From CATQGW01 sp965262235 (GTDB lineage Bacteria > Chloroflexota > Dehalococcoidia > Bin125): a DNA stretch of 64,000 nucleotides. The DNA lies in NCBI GenBank assembly GCA_965262235.1, contig OZ253504.1, positions 3,286,001 through 3,350,000 on the forward strand, given 5' to 3'. The translations under genes and the position numbers were made by a program. Numbering within the stretch: the stretch's first letter is position 1; the number at the start of each line of letters is the position of its first letter. Shown in pieces: positions 8,478 to 16,508 of this stretch. The notes under the pieces were generated by a model. The model was given only the letters and a program-made list of their open reading frames with translations. It did not search any database and was not told where the DNA came from.

Positions 8478-9074
8478 ATGCTGATCGACCTGCACTCGCA
8501 CACCTCGGTCTGGTCGACCGACAGCAATCTGCTGCCGCACGATCTGATCGTGCAGTCGGCCGCGCGCGGGCTCGACGGCGTGGTGCTAACGGAGCACGAC
8601 GTGGTCTGGCCGGCGGAGCGGGTCCGGGTGCTCAATGAGCACGCCGACATTCTGGTGCTCACGGGCGTCGAGGTGACCACCGAGCTCGGGCACGTGCTCG
8701 TCTACGGGCTGCCCTCGCTGATTCCACGCATCTCGGAGGCGCGGCTGCTGCGCGAGCTGTGCGACGAGCACGGAGCGCTGATGTTCCTTGCGCACCCGGC
8801 CCGGGACCCTGGTCTGCGCGTGCCGCCGGGTGCGTTTATTGAGCTGTTCGACGGCGCCGAGGGGCTGAACGGCTGCGACGGGCCGCTGCAGAATCAGTCG
8901 GCCTCGCGGCGCGGGCGCAATCTGCCATTGCCGCCGATCGGTGGCAGTGATTGTCACGCGAATCACGAGGTCGGCACGGCCTCGACCGAGTTCGACGCCG
9001 ACATCCGCTCGATCGCCGATCTCGTCGAAGCGCTGCGCAGCGGCGCCTATCGCCCGGTCGCGCTGCCGTACTGA
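8478..9074 (+). CDS. PHP-domain phosphoesterase-like protein
   Basis: A 198-residue metal-dependent hydrolase of the PHP superfamily. Metal-binding motifs appear in order: DLHSHT near the N-terminus (D4, H6, H8), LTEHD, HPARDP and GGSDCHA near the C-terminus. The set matches stand-alone PHP proteins that act on phosphoesters, such as nucleoside 3',5'-bisphosphates or histidinol phosphate; the substrate cannot be told here. ATG 8478 is chosen because MLIDLHSH is the usual N-terminus; a GTG at 8469 would add three residues. It is divergent from the F420 cluster. Confidence 0.85.
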   Translation: MLIDLHSHTSVWSTDSNLLPHDLIVQSAARGLDGVVLTEHDVVWPAERVRVLNEHADILVLTGVEVTTELGHVLVYGLPSLIPRISEARLLRELCDEHGALMFLAHPARDPGLRVPPGAFIELFDGAEGLNGCDGPLQNQSASRRGRNLPLPPIGGSDCHANHEVGTASTEFDADIRSIADLVEALRSGAYRPVALPY

Positions 9075-9124
9075 TCGGCGGGTATCGTGGGGTCGGCTGC
9101 GAGCGTTCGCCGCACGGAGGGTCG

Positions 9125-9703
9125 ATGAGCACCAGCGCATACGTGATGCAGTGTCAGGCGTGTGGGCATCCGCGCGGCGGCGGGCGGTACTTCTGTAGCT
9201 CGTGCGGAGTGCTGCTCTCGGACCCCACGCAGAGCGCCCACGCGGCGTCGCGCTGGACGCGCTTCGGCGGCTGGGTGCTCGACTACGCGATTCTCAACCT
9301 GACGTTCGGGATTGGCTGGATTATCTGGCACATCTTCACGTCGCGACGCGGGCAGTCGCCGGGCAAGGCGTTGCTGCGGATGCGGGTTCACCGAGTCGAC
9401 GGGACGCAGGCCGGCATGATGCTGATGTGGCTGCGCGACTTCTGGTGGGATGTGGGCGTCGGAATCATCGCGGCGTTGGTGGTTACGCTGTTCTTCGTTG
9501 ACGCGAATGCGGAAAGCGGCATCCCGTTCCTGGTGCTGGTGATCGTTGGCTTGATCGCGCCCGCGGTCGACGCGGCGGTGCTGCTGGTTGACGTTGACCG
9601 CCAGACGCTGCGCGACAAGGTGTTCAACACGCTCGTGGTCGAGGTACGACCGGTGCAGGCGCCGGTCCACCCGCCGCCGGGAACGTTTCCGCCCGATCGA
9701 TAG
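9125..9703 (+). CDS. Zinc-ribbon RDD-family membrane protein
   Basis: A 192-residue protein with an N-terminal zinc ribbon (CQAC...CSSC, residues about 10-28), then an RDD domain of three membrane helices. The helices are WVLDYAILNLTFGIGWIIWHIF, VGVGIIAALVVTLFF and FLVLVIVGLIAPAVDAAVLLV. The RDD landmark GQSPGKALLRMRV lies between helices one and two. Function unknown; some RDD proteins have been linked to ion transport. ATG 9125 follows a GGAGGG ribosome-binding site; longer frames overlap the PHP gene. The next gene has the same architecture, so the two are probably an ancient tandem duplicate. Confidence 0.8.
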   Translation: MSTSAYVMQCQACGHPRGGGRYFCSSCGVLLSDPTQSAHAASRWTRFGGWVLDYAILNLTFGIGWIIWHIFTSRRGQSPGKALLRMRVHRVDGTQAGMMLMWLRDFWWDVGVGIIAALVVTLFFVDANAESGIPFLVLVIVGLIAPAVDAAVLLVDVDRQTLRDKVFNTLVVEVRPVQAPVHPPPGTFPPDR

Positions 9704-9750
9704 GGGCGCGCGGCGCGCGGCAACTCGCGCGTTCCGCGATGCTGCGGGGT

Positions 9751-10482
9751 ATGACTCAGCCGCAACGGCCCGAAGTCTGTCCCGCGTGCGGGCGGTATCC
9801 CGATGTGGCGCGGTTCTGCCTGCGCTGTGGGGTGCTGAACTCGCACCCGCTCAGCGGCGACCGCGCGGCCCCACACCTCTATCGGCTGGCCGCCGAGCTG
9901 CTCGACCTGTTGATCTTCGCCCTGGGCATCGCGCCCTGGCTGATCTGGATGTGGTTCAGCGCGCGAGACGGACAGTCGCCCGGCAAGCGGCTGCTGGGGA
10001 TGTATGTAATCGCGGAGGATGGTCAGCCGATCTCGCCGCAGCGGATGTGGATGCGAGAGCTGGCGATCAAGCGGCTGCTATTCGGGCTGCTGGGCTACGT
10101 GTTCACCGGCCTGCCGACGCTCATCGATGGCGGCTGGATGCTGCTCAACCCAGACCGGCAGTGCGTGCACGACCGGATGGTCGGGACGTTGGTGGTGGTG
10201 CATCGGGAGCCGTTCGCGTTACCGCGGGGACCTGCGCCGCGGCCCGATCTGAGCGGTGTCGCGCTGCCGCCGCCGGCGCCCCCCGCCATATTGCCGCCCG
10301 AGCGTCCGCGGCCTCCCGCTCCCGCTCCGCAGCCGGCCGCGCTGGCCGCACCGCCCCCGCCGCCGGAGCTGCTGGCGCTCGAGCAGCAGCGCGAGGGTTT
10401 GTCGCAGTTCGAGTACGAGCGACGCCGAGCGGACGTGATGCGGCGGCTGCGCGAGGCGGGGGAGACGCGGCCGGACGGGTAG
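9751..10482 (+). CDS. Zinc-ribbon RDD-family membrane protein with proline-rich tail
   Basis: A 243-residue protein from ATG 9751 (an ATG at 9739 would add four residues). It has an N-terminal zinc ribbon (CPACG...CLRCG), an RDD domain with hydrophobic stretches LLDLLIFALGIAPWLIWMWF and LLFGLLGYVFTGLPTLI, and the signature GQSPGKRLLGMYV. A long Pro/Ala-rich linker follows (about residues 150-205). The C-terminal helix LLALEQQREGLSQFEYERR resembles a SHOCT-type oligomerisation motif. The first RDD protein lacks this tail. Function unknown. Confidence 0.8.
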   Translation: MTQPQRPEVCPACGRYPDVARFCLRCGVLNSHPLSGDRAAPHLYRLAAELLDLLIFALGIAPWLIWMWFSARDGQSPGKRLLGMYVIAEDGQPISPQRMWMRELAIKRLLFGLLGYVFTGLPTLIDGGWMLLNPDRQCVHDRMVGTLVVVHREPFALPRGPAPRPDLSGVALPPPAPPAILPPERPRPPAPAPQPAALAAPPPPPELLALEQQREGLSQFEYERRRADVMRRLREAGETRPDG

Positions 10483-10545
10483 CCCGGCGCCGCTCGGACG
10501 CTCGAGACGTGCTCGTTGAGTCACCAAGACCGACATGCCTGGGAC

Positions 10546-10566
10546 GGGCAGCCACAAGGGCTGCCC
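10546..10566. repeat. REP-like hairpin GGGCAGCC-acaag-GGCTGCCC
   Basis: An 8-base-pair stem (10546-10553 with 10559-10566), followed by CTACA. Sequences of the form GGGC..CCACAAGGG..GCCCCTACA are a widespread dispersed intergenic palindrome. It lies between the convergent RDD gene and nrdJ, where it could also act as a bidirectional terminator. Confidence 0.7.
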
Positions 10567-10588
10567 CTACAGGGTCAGCGGGCGGCCG

Positions 10589-13456
10589 TTACGAGCAGCC
10601 GCTGGTGGCGCCGCAGTTGTAGCAGCGGAAGCAGGAGCCGCTGCGGACCATGATCGAGCCGCACTCGGCGCAGGGCGGCGCGTCGAGTTGGTTCTGGAAG
10701 GCGCTCTCGCGCGATCGGTCGGGGCTGCTGGAGGGCCGCGAGAGGGGCGCGGTGACGGGCGCCGGGCCTCGTGCTTCGTCGGCGAGCACGATTTCGTCTT
10801 CGAGGATCAGCCGGGACTGCCCCGCCGCTGCGTCGGAGTCGTCAGCGTCGAGGAAGCGCATGCCCATCCAGCGGAAGACGTAGTCGAGGATCGAATCGGC
10901 ATGGCCGATCTCGGCCGAGCGCGTCCAGCCGGAGGGCTCGAAGCGCATGTAGCTGAACTTTTTGACCAGCGTCGCAAGCGGTACGCCGGACTGCAGCGCG
11001 ACCGATGTCAGCGTGCCCACCGCGTCCATCAGACCCGACACCGTTGAGCCCTCCTTGGAGATGTGCACGAAGACCTCGCCGGGGCGACCATCCTCGTACT
11101 GGCCGATCGTCAGGTAGCCCTCGTGCTCACCGATGGTGAACTTGTGGGTCACGGCATTGCGCTCGTCGGGCAGGCGGTGACGCCGGTAGGCGGGCGGCGA
11201 TGAGGCGTCGTTGAGCACGAGGTGCGGGTCCTGCGGACTGCTCGCGCGCTGCTCGGCGGTCTCGCCAACCTTCTTGCCATCAACGCGCTCGCCGGTTTCG
11301 AGCGGCTGGATGCGCTTCGAGTTGTCGCGGTAGATCGCGATCGCCTTGACGCCGATCTTCCAGGCCTCGACGTAGGTGTCCATGATCTGCTCGACCGTGG
11401 CGTCCTCGGGTACGTTGACCGTCTTGGAGACGGCGCCGGAGATGAACGGCTGCACGGCGCCGAGCATCCGCACATGTCCGAGCGGCGCGATGCTGCGCAC
11501 GCCGGTCGCCGGCTTGAACGCACAGTCGAAGATCGGCAGGTGTTCGGGCTTCAGCTCGGGCGCACCCTCGATCGTGCCTTCGCGGTCGATCCAGGAGACG
11601 ATCGAATCGACCGCCGCGTCGCCGTAGCCAAGCCGCGCGAGCGCGGCAGGCACCGTGCGGTTGACGATCTTGAGGTAGCCGCCGCCGGAGAGATTCTTGT
11701 ACTTGACCAGCGCGAGGTCGGGCTCCACCCCGGTGGTGTCGCAGTCCATCATGAACGCGATGGTGCCGGTCGGCGCGAGCACCGTGGCCTGCGCGTTGCG
11801 GTAGCCGTGCAGCTCGCCGAGGCGCTGCGCCTGAGCCCAGGCATCGTCGGCGGCGGCGCGGATCGCGGGAGCGACCGTCTCGATGCCGCCGATCTTCTCG
11901 ACGGCGGCGCGGTGCTTGCGAATCACGCGCAGGAACGGCTCGCGGTTCTCGGGGTAGGCGTCAAACGGGCCGAGCCGCTCGGCGACGCGCGCCGACTGCG
12001 CGTAGGCCTCGCCGTTCATCACGGCGGTCACGGCGCCGGCGAGCGCGCGGCCGCCGACGGAGTCGTAGGGCAGGCCGTGGGCCATCAGCAGCGCGCCGAG
12101 GTTGGTGTAGCCGAGCCCGAGCGGGCGGAAGCGGTGGCTGTTCTGTTCGATCAGCTCGGACGGGTAGGAGGCGTTGCCGACCATGATCTCCTGCGCCGTG
12201 ATCAGCACCCGGCAGGCGTGGCGGTAGGCCTCGACATCGAACTCGTGCGTCTCCAGGTCGTAGAACTTGAGCAGGTTGAGCGACGCCAGGTTGCAGGCCG
12301 TGTCATCGAGGAACATGTACTCGGAGCAGGGATTGCTGGCGCGGATGCGGTCGCTGACCGCGCAGGGATTCCAGTCGTTGATCGTGGTGTCGAACTGCAT
12401 GCCCGGGTCGCCGCACTGGTGGGTCGCCTCGGCGATCGCACGCAGCACCTCTCGCGCCTCGAGGCGGTCCATCGGCTCGCCCGAGGTCACGGCGCGGGTC
12501 CAGTAAGCGCCGCCGGCCTCGACCGACTGCATGAATTCGTCGGAGACGCGGACGCTGTGGTTGGCGTTCTGGAAGGAGACGGAGGAGTAGGCGTCGCCGT
12601 TGAGCGAGCCGTCATAGCCGGCGTCGATCAGCGCCCAGGCCTTGCGCTCTTCCTCGGCCTTCGATCCGACGAACTCCATGACATCGGGGTGTTCGGCGTT
12701 GAGGATGATCATCTTGGCGGCGCGGCGGGTCTTGCCGCCGGACTTGATCACGTTGGCGAAGGCGTCGTAGCCGCGCATGAAGGAGACCGGCCCGGAGGCC
12801 ATCCCGCCGCCGGCGAGGGCCTCCTTGCTGGAGCGCAGCGTCGACAGGTTGCTGCCGGTCCCCGAACCCCACTTGAAGAGCAGCGCCTCGCGCTTGGCGA
12901 GGTCCATGATCGACTCCATCGTGTCTTCGACGGAGTTGATGAAGCAGGCCGAGCACTGCGGCTTCTCTTCGTTGCCGACGTTGAACCAGACGGGGCTGTT
13001 GAAGGCGGCGTACTGGTTGATCAGCAGATAGCGGAGCTCCTGCTCGAAGGCGCTGGCGGATGCGCGGTCCGGGAAGTAGTCGCCCGATCGTCCCCATGCA
13101 GTGATGGTGTTGACGACGCGGTCAACGAGGGTCTTCATCGAGCTCTCGCGTTGAGGCGAGCCAGGGGCGCCGTAGAAGTACTTCGAGGCGACGATGTTGG
13201 TCGCGGTCTGCGACCAGAAGGAGGGCGTCTCGATGCCCTGCTGCTCGAAAATGGTGTCGCCCGTGTCAGAGGTGATCGCCGCAGTGCGGAAGACCCACTC
13301 GATGTCGCCGTAGATATCGTCGCCGGGGCGCGTGAAGTGTCGGCCAATCAGCGGCGCCCGCAGCGCACGCGAGACAGGGTCCGCCTGGACCTCCGTCTCT
13401 TCAATCAGGTCGCTACCAGCGACGCTGGCCTCGTCGGAATCGGAACGGGCGGACAT
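10589..13456 (-). CDS. nrdJ: Adenosylcobalamin-dependent ribonucleotide reductase (class II)
   Basis: Reduces ribonucleotides to deoxyribonucleotides using a B12-derived radical, supplying DNA precursors with or without oxygen. The 955-residue chain contains the substrate-site NPCSEY motif (about residue 374) followed by FLDDTACNLASLNLL, and APTGTIAFMMDCDTTGVEPD with the active-site loop. The glycine-rich FKWGSGTGSNLS is also present. The C-terminus carries a cysteine-rich CAECG...CFRCYNCG ribbon ending in CS, serving as shuttle thiols or a zinc site. Length fits the long single-chain NrdJ of Chloroflexota and Actinobacteria. A long frame on the opposite strand is its shadow. I saw no B12-box upstream. 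Confidence 0.95.
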   Translation of the reverse strand: MSARSDSDEASVAGSDLIEETEVQADPVSRALRAPLIGRHFTRPGDDIYGDIEWVFRTAAITSDTGDTIFEQQGIETPSFWSQTATNIVASKYFYGAPGSPQRESSMKTLVDRVVNTITAWGRSGDYFPDRASASAFEQELRYLLINQYAAFNSPVWFNVGNEEKPQCSACFINSVEDTMESIMDLAKREALLFKWGSGTGSNLSTLRSSKEALAGGGMASGPVSFMRGYDAFANVIKSGGKTRRAAKMIILNAEHPDVMEFVGSKAEEERKAWALIDAGYDGSLNGDAYSSVSFQNANHSVRVSDEFMQSVEAGGAYWTRAVTSGEPMDRLEAREVLRAIAEATHQCGDPGMQFDTTINDWNPCAVSDRIRASNPCSEYMFLDDTACNLASLNLLKFYDLETHEFDVEAYRHACRVLITAQEIMVGNASYPSELIEQNSHRFRPLGLGYTNLGALLMAHGLPYDSVGGRALAGAVTAVMNGEAYAQSARVAERLGPFDAYPENREPFLRVIRKHRAAVEKIGGIETVAPAIRAAADDAWAQAQRLGELHGYRNAQATVLAPTGTIAFMMDCDTTGVEPDLALVKYKNLSGGGYLKIVNRTVPAALARLGYGDAAVDSIVSWIDREGTIEGAPELKPEHLPIFDCAFKPATGVRSIAPLGHVRMLGAVQPFISGAVSKTVNVPEDATVEQIMDTYVEAWKIGVKAIAIYRDNSKRIQPLETGERVDGKKVGETAEQRASSPQDPHLVLNDASSPPAYRRHRLPDERNAVTHKFTIGEHEGYLTIGQYEDGRPGEVFVHISKEGSTVSGLMDAVGTLTSVALQSGVPLATLVKKFSYMRFEPSGWTRSAEIGHADSILDYVFRWMGMRFLDADDSDAAAGQSRLILEDEIVLADEARGPAPVTAPLSRPSSSPDRSRESAFQNQLDAPPCAECGSIMVRSGSCFRCYNCGATSGCS

Positions 13457-13524
13457 GGCCGTCTCCCACCAAAAGCAAGCGTACGCGCCTCGACACGTGC
13501 TCGCGGGACCCTTTTAGATGCGAA

Positions 13525-13536
13525 AGTGTAGACACT
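13525..13536. promoter_or_regulatory. Inverted repeat upstream of nrdJ
   Basis: AGTGTAGACACT is a perfect 5+5 inverted repeat (AGTGT, AG, ACACT) 69 bases upstream of the nrdJ start. It could be an operator. It does not match the NrdR box I know, so its role is open. Confidence 0.35.
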
Positions 13537-13700
13537 GGTGAACAATTCGGCAAGTCACGAGCACCTGCCGAGCTGCTTGGTCGCGAGCGTAGCTCTGCGC
13601 AGCTCTGCGTGGTGCACGGTGCGTAAGGCTGGGGGGGTCGTTCCGTCACCCCGAGGAGCGCAAGTACACTCACAGGAGCCGCCGCAGTGTCAGGAGCCTC

Positions 13701-14765
13701 GTGGACGCGCCAATTCATCTCCCGCTCTATCCCACCGGCATCGGCTCGACGCGACACACGAACGCCGCCGAGGCGGTCGACGAGGTCCTCGACGGCTACT
13801 GGCGGATGCCGTTCTGGCCACAGCTGCCCAATCGCGACCCGCTGGAGCAGATGCTCCCGCAGGCCGGGCTCGATCTACCCGGTGCGAGCTGGGACGGCGA
13901 GCTGCTGCACTGGAGCGGCTCGCTGAGCGATGCGGACATCGCCAACGCCGCGGGCCCGAATCGCGAGCGCGCGGCGGGCTTCCACGAACTACTCGAGCGT
14001 TTGCCGAAGCTGCCCGACAACCGCCGACCCAACGTCGTGAAGGGGCAGATCGTCGGGCCGATCACGCTGGCGAAATGGTCGCGAACGGCCTCCGGCGCGG
14101 CGCCGCATGAGGACCTCGCGTTGCTCGAGCGGCTGGGCTCGTTCATCGGCCGGGCCGCGGCCCGCCAGGCGCAGGCGTTTCAGGACCTCGGCTTCCAGAC
14201 CGTGATTATGTTTGATGAGCCGGAGCTGGCCGCGGTCGGCGAGCCGTCGCTGCCGCTGGCTTGGCGGCACGTGCTGCCGGTGCTGCGCGCGGCGGTTGAG
14301 CCGCTGCAGCGGATCGGGGCGCTGGCGGGGATTCACTGCTGCTCGACGCCCAACTGGACGCGCGTGCTCGATTGTCGGCCCAATCTGATCCACTTCGACG
14401 GTCGCGAGGGTCACGTCGAGGATGTGATCGCGCACCGCACGGCCGTTCGTGAGCACGTCGCGCGTGGGGGTTACCTCGGCTGGGGCCTCTGGCCGACCGA
14501 CGCGCCGCGCTCGACCATCCCGTTCGACTCGCATGAGATGCAGTATTTCCTGGCCCGCGCCGCGCGCGAGCTGTCGTTCGTCGACGCCAGCGTCGGCCTG
14601 ATCTTCAAGCGCTCGATGCTGACCGGCGTCTGCGGGACGGCCGCGCTCCCCGCCGAGCATGAGCGACGAGTCGCGCACGACCTCGAGGAGCTCTCGATGG
14701 GTATCCGGCGCCGCTACTGGATTGCGGCGAGCACCGATGTGGACCCCGATCACCCGCTGACCTGA
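13701..14765 (+). CDS. MetE/UroD-fold methyltransferase-like protein
   Basis: A 354-residue protein resembling the catalytic half of cobalamin-independent methionine synthase and other UroD/MetE-like barrels. Visible signatures are an early GIGSTRHTN, KGQIVGPITLAKW, the strand VIMFDEPELA, the metal-site-like IHCCSTPNW (His-X-Cys pattern) and a later LTGVCGTAAL cysteine. MetE uses His-X-Cys plus a distal Cys to hold zinc and activate a thiol, so a methyl transfer to or from a thiol is plausible. The substrate is unknown. The GTG start at 13701 follows CAGGAGC. It stands alone between nrdJ (divergent) and a coiled-coil gene. Confidence 0.7.
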   Translation: MDAPIHLPLYPTGIGSTRHTNAAEAVDEVLDGYWRMPFWPQLPNRDPLEQMLPQAGLDLPGASWDGELLHWSGSLSDADIANAAGPNRERAAGFHELLERLPKLPDNRRPNVVKGQIVGPITLAKWSRTASGAAPHEDLALLERLGSFIGRAAARQAQAFQDLGFQTVIMFDEPELAAVGEPSLPLAWRHVLPVLRAAVEPLQRIGALAGIHCCSTPNWTRVLDCRPNLIHFDGREGHVEDVIAHRTAVREHVARGGYLGWGLWPTDAPRSTIPFDSHEMQYFLARAARELSFVDASVGLIFKRSMLTGVCGTAALPAEHERRVAHDLEELSMGIRRRYWIAASTDVDPDHPLT

Positions 14766-14812
14766 ACCTTGCAGCGTGACACGGGAACTGTCTATCCTTG
14801 TGGGCACAGCTC

Positions 14813-15469
14813 ATGGTCGACAAGCGACGCATCTACGACATCGCCAGTGAGGGCGGCTTCCCGGACCAGCCGGCGCGTGCGCTCGGTGATGCGCTCGAGG
14901 ACGAGCTCGGGACGCTGGTCACGAAGGATGATCTCGGTCAATCCGCGGAGCGAACCGATCACGGATTCAATCTGGTCGATCAACGGTTCCATGCTGTTGA
15001 CCAACGCATCGGGGATCTGTTCGCCGCCCAGGACCAACGCATCACGGATCTGTTCGCCGCTCAGGACGAGCGGATCGACGCGCGCTTCGCGCTGCAGGAT
15101 CAACGCATCGACGCGCGCTTTGCGGCACAGGACGAGCGTATCGAGGCGCGCTTCGCCGCACAGGACGAGCACATCGACGCGCGCTTTGCGGCACAGGACG
15201 AGCGCATCGACGCGCGCTTTGCTGCAGTGGACGCGCGGTTCGACTCGGTGGAGAGTCGGCTCGACGAGATCTTGGCCCAACTAGCAGCGGATCGGCGTCA
15301 GACCGCTGAGTTGATCAATGCGATCAATCGGCGCATTGACGACACTCGCCAAATCTCTGATGAGCGCGCGCAGAAGCTGATGTATCGCTTCGCCTTCATC
15401 GTGAGCGGCGTGGTCGTGGCGGTCGGTGGCGCGGTCGGCGGCGTGCTTGGCTGGCTTGGGCTGCGCTGA
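14813..15469 (+). CDS. Hendecad-repeat coiled-coil protein with C-terminal membrane anchor
   Basis: A 218-residue protein with a long series of 11-residue repeats of the form AQDERIDARFA from about residue 60 to 145. It is followed by further coiled coil and one membrane helix (FAFIVSGVVVAVGGAVGGVLGWLGL) at the C-terminus. It resembles Bdr/DUF1640-like tail-anchored coiled-coil proteins; the biochemical role is unknown. The repeats are also visible in DNA as 33-base units. ATG 14813 is chosen. The sequence TATCCT at 14793-14798 could be its -10 box, giving a very short leader. It converges on the hydrolase gene downstream. Confidence 0.7.
   Translation: MVDKRRIYDIASEGGFPDQPARALGDALEDELGTLVTKDDLGQSAERTDHGFNLVDQRFHAVDQRIGDLFAAQDQRITDLFAAQDERIDARFALQDQRIDARFAAQDERIEARFAAQDEHIDARFAAQDERIDARFAAVDARFDSVESRLDEILAQLAADRRQTAELINAINRRIDDTRQISDERAQKLMYRFAFIVSGVVVAVGGAVGGVLGWLGLR
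15060..15235 (+). repeat. 33-base tandem repeats inside the coiled-coil gene
   Basis: Units reading roughly CAGGACGAGCGCATCGACGC followed by GCGCTTTGCGGCA recur every 33 bases, each encoding one 11-residue hendecad. Near-identity between units indicates recent expansion and potential for copy-number change. Confidence 0.8.
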
Positions 15470-15479
15470 CGGGGCGCGA

Positions 15480-16508
15480 TCAGCCGCCCGCGTAGCGCTC
15501 GAGGAAATCGAGCAGCAGGCGGTTGACGTCCTCGGGACACTCCTGCTGGACCCAGTGGGCGCAGTCGGGCAGATAGACGAGTTCGAACGGGCCGCCGAAG
15601 AGTGGCTCCATGCCCTCCGTGAGCTCTTTGCCCAGCGCGGTGTCGCGTTCGCCCCAGACGAGTAGCGTCGGGGCGTCGATCGTGGGATAGCTGCGCGGCT
15701 CCGGCGGCTCGCCGGTGCCCACGACCGCGGCGAGGAACGGCTCGAGCGCTCCGGGCAGCGCGGCGCGGAGCCGCCACCAGCCTTCGCGTGCGCCGCTGCG
15801 GACGGCCGCGCGGTAGTAGTTGATCGCGGCCTTGAGCGCGCCGGGACGCGCGGCGGCGTCGCGGAAGCGCTGCAGCACATCGGCCGGGAAGGCCTCGCGG
15901 TGCTCCGCAGTGTCGCGGAAGATCAGGCCGATCCGCTCGTGCCCGTTCATCGCCAGCCAGCGTTCGGGCAGCATCGGCAGCTGCATCACGAACATGTACC
16001 AGGAGCGGCGCAGTTGGCGCAGATTCACCCGGCCGCTGAGCGCCTCCTGCATCCGCTGCGGATGCGGCGCGTTGAGCACGGCGAGCCGTTCGGTCGCCGC
16101 GGGGAACTCCATCGCGAAGGCCCAGGCGACCACCCCGCCCCAATCGTGGCCGACGATCGCCGCGCGCTCGCGGCCGCAGTGGGCGATCAGCCGGCGGACA
16201 TCTTCGGTCAGCAGCTCGATCGAATAGTCGGCGATCTCAGGCGGCTTGTCGGAGAGGTTGTAGCCGCGCAGGTCGGGCGCAACCACCCGGTAGCCGGCGG
16301 CCGCGAGGGCTGGAATCTGTTCGCGCCACGACCACCAGAACTCGGGAAAGCCGTGCAGCAGGATCACCAGCGGCGCGTCGTTGCCGCCGCCGTCGGGCCG
16401 CTGCTCCACATAGTGCAGGCGTACGCCGCCGGCGCCCACGGCGTAGCCGTGCGTCCAGGGGCCGGGCGGCTCGCCTTCGGGAGCGGGTTCCGCGGCGTCC
16501 TCGCTCAT
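15480..16508 (-). CDS. Alpha/beta hydrolase, epoxide-hydrolase-like
   Basis: A 342-residue alpha/beta hydrolase. The oxyanion motif HGFPEFWWSWREQ and the nucleophile elbow GHDWGG (Asp as nucleophile) are the hallmarks of soluble epoxide hydrolases and haloalkane dehalogenases. The C-terminal LPDCAHWVQQECPEDV carries the catalytic His, and VWGERD the acid region. The RRSWYMFVMQLP cap segment favours epoxide hydrolase. The ATG at 16506-16508 overlaps the stop of the upstream paralogue by four bases, so a longer frame reaching 17366 is rejected. Substrate unknown; it probably opens an epoxide in hydrocarbon or lipid breakdown. Confidence 0.85.
   Translation of the reverse strand: MSEDAAEPAPEGEPPGPWTHGYAVGAGGVRLHYVEQRPDGGGNDAPLVILLHGFPEFWWSWREQIPALAAAGYRVVAPDLRGYNLSDKPPEIADYSIELLTEDVRRLIAHCGRERAAIVGHDWGGVVAWAFAMEFPAATERLAVLNAPHPQRMQEALSGRVNLRQLRRSWYMFVMQLPMLPERWLAMNGHERIGLIFRDTAEHREAFPADVLQRFRDAAARPGALKAAINYYRAAVRSGAREGWWRLRAALPGALEPFLAAVVGTGEPPEPRSYPTIDAPTLLVWGERDTALGKELTEGMEPLFGGPFELVYLPDCAHWVQQECPEDVNRLLLDFLERYAGG

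Noticed and set aside
10589..13531. A 769-codon plus-strand frame opposite nrdJ
   Set aside because: Shadow frame produced by high GC; composition is Ala/Gly/Arg/Asp-rich with no domains.
13457..13700. Cobalamin riboswitch upstream of nrdJ or the MetE-like gene
   Set aside because: No B12-box or conserved multi-stem layout seen; only a short inverted repeat.
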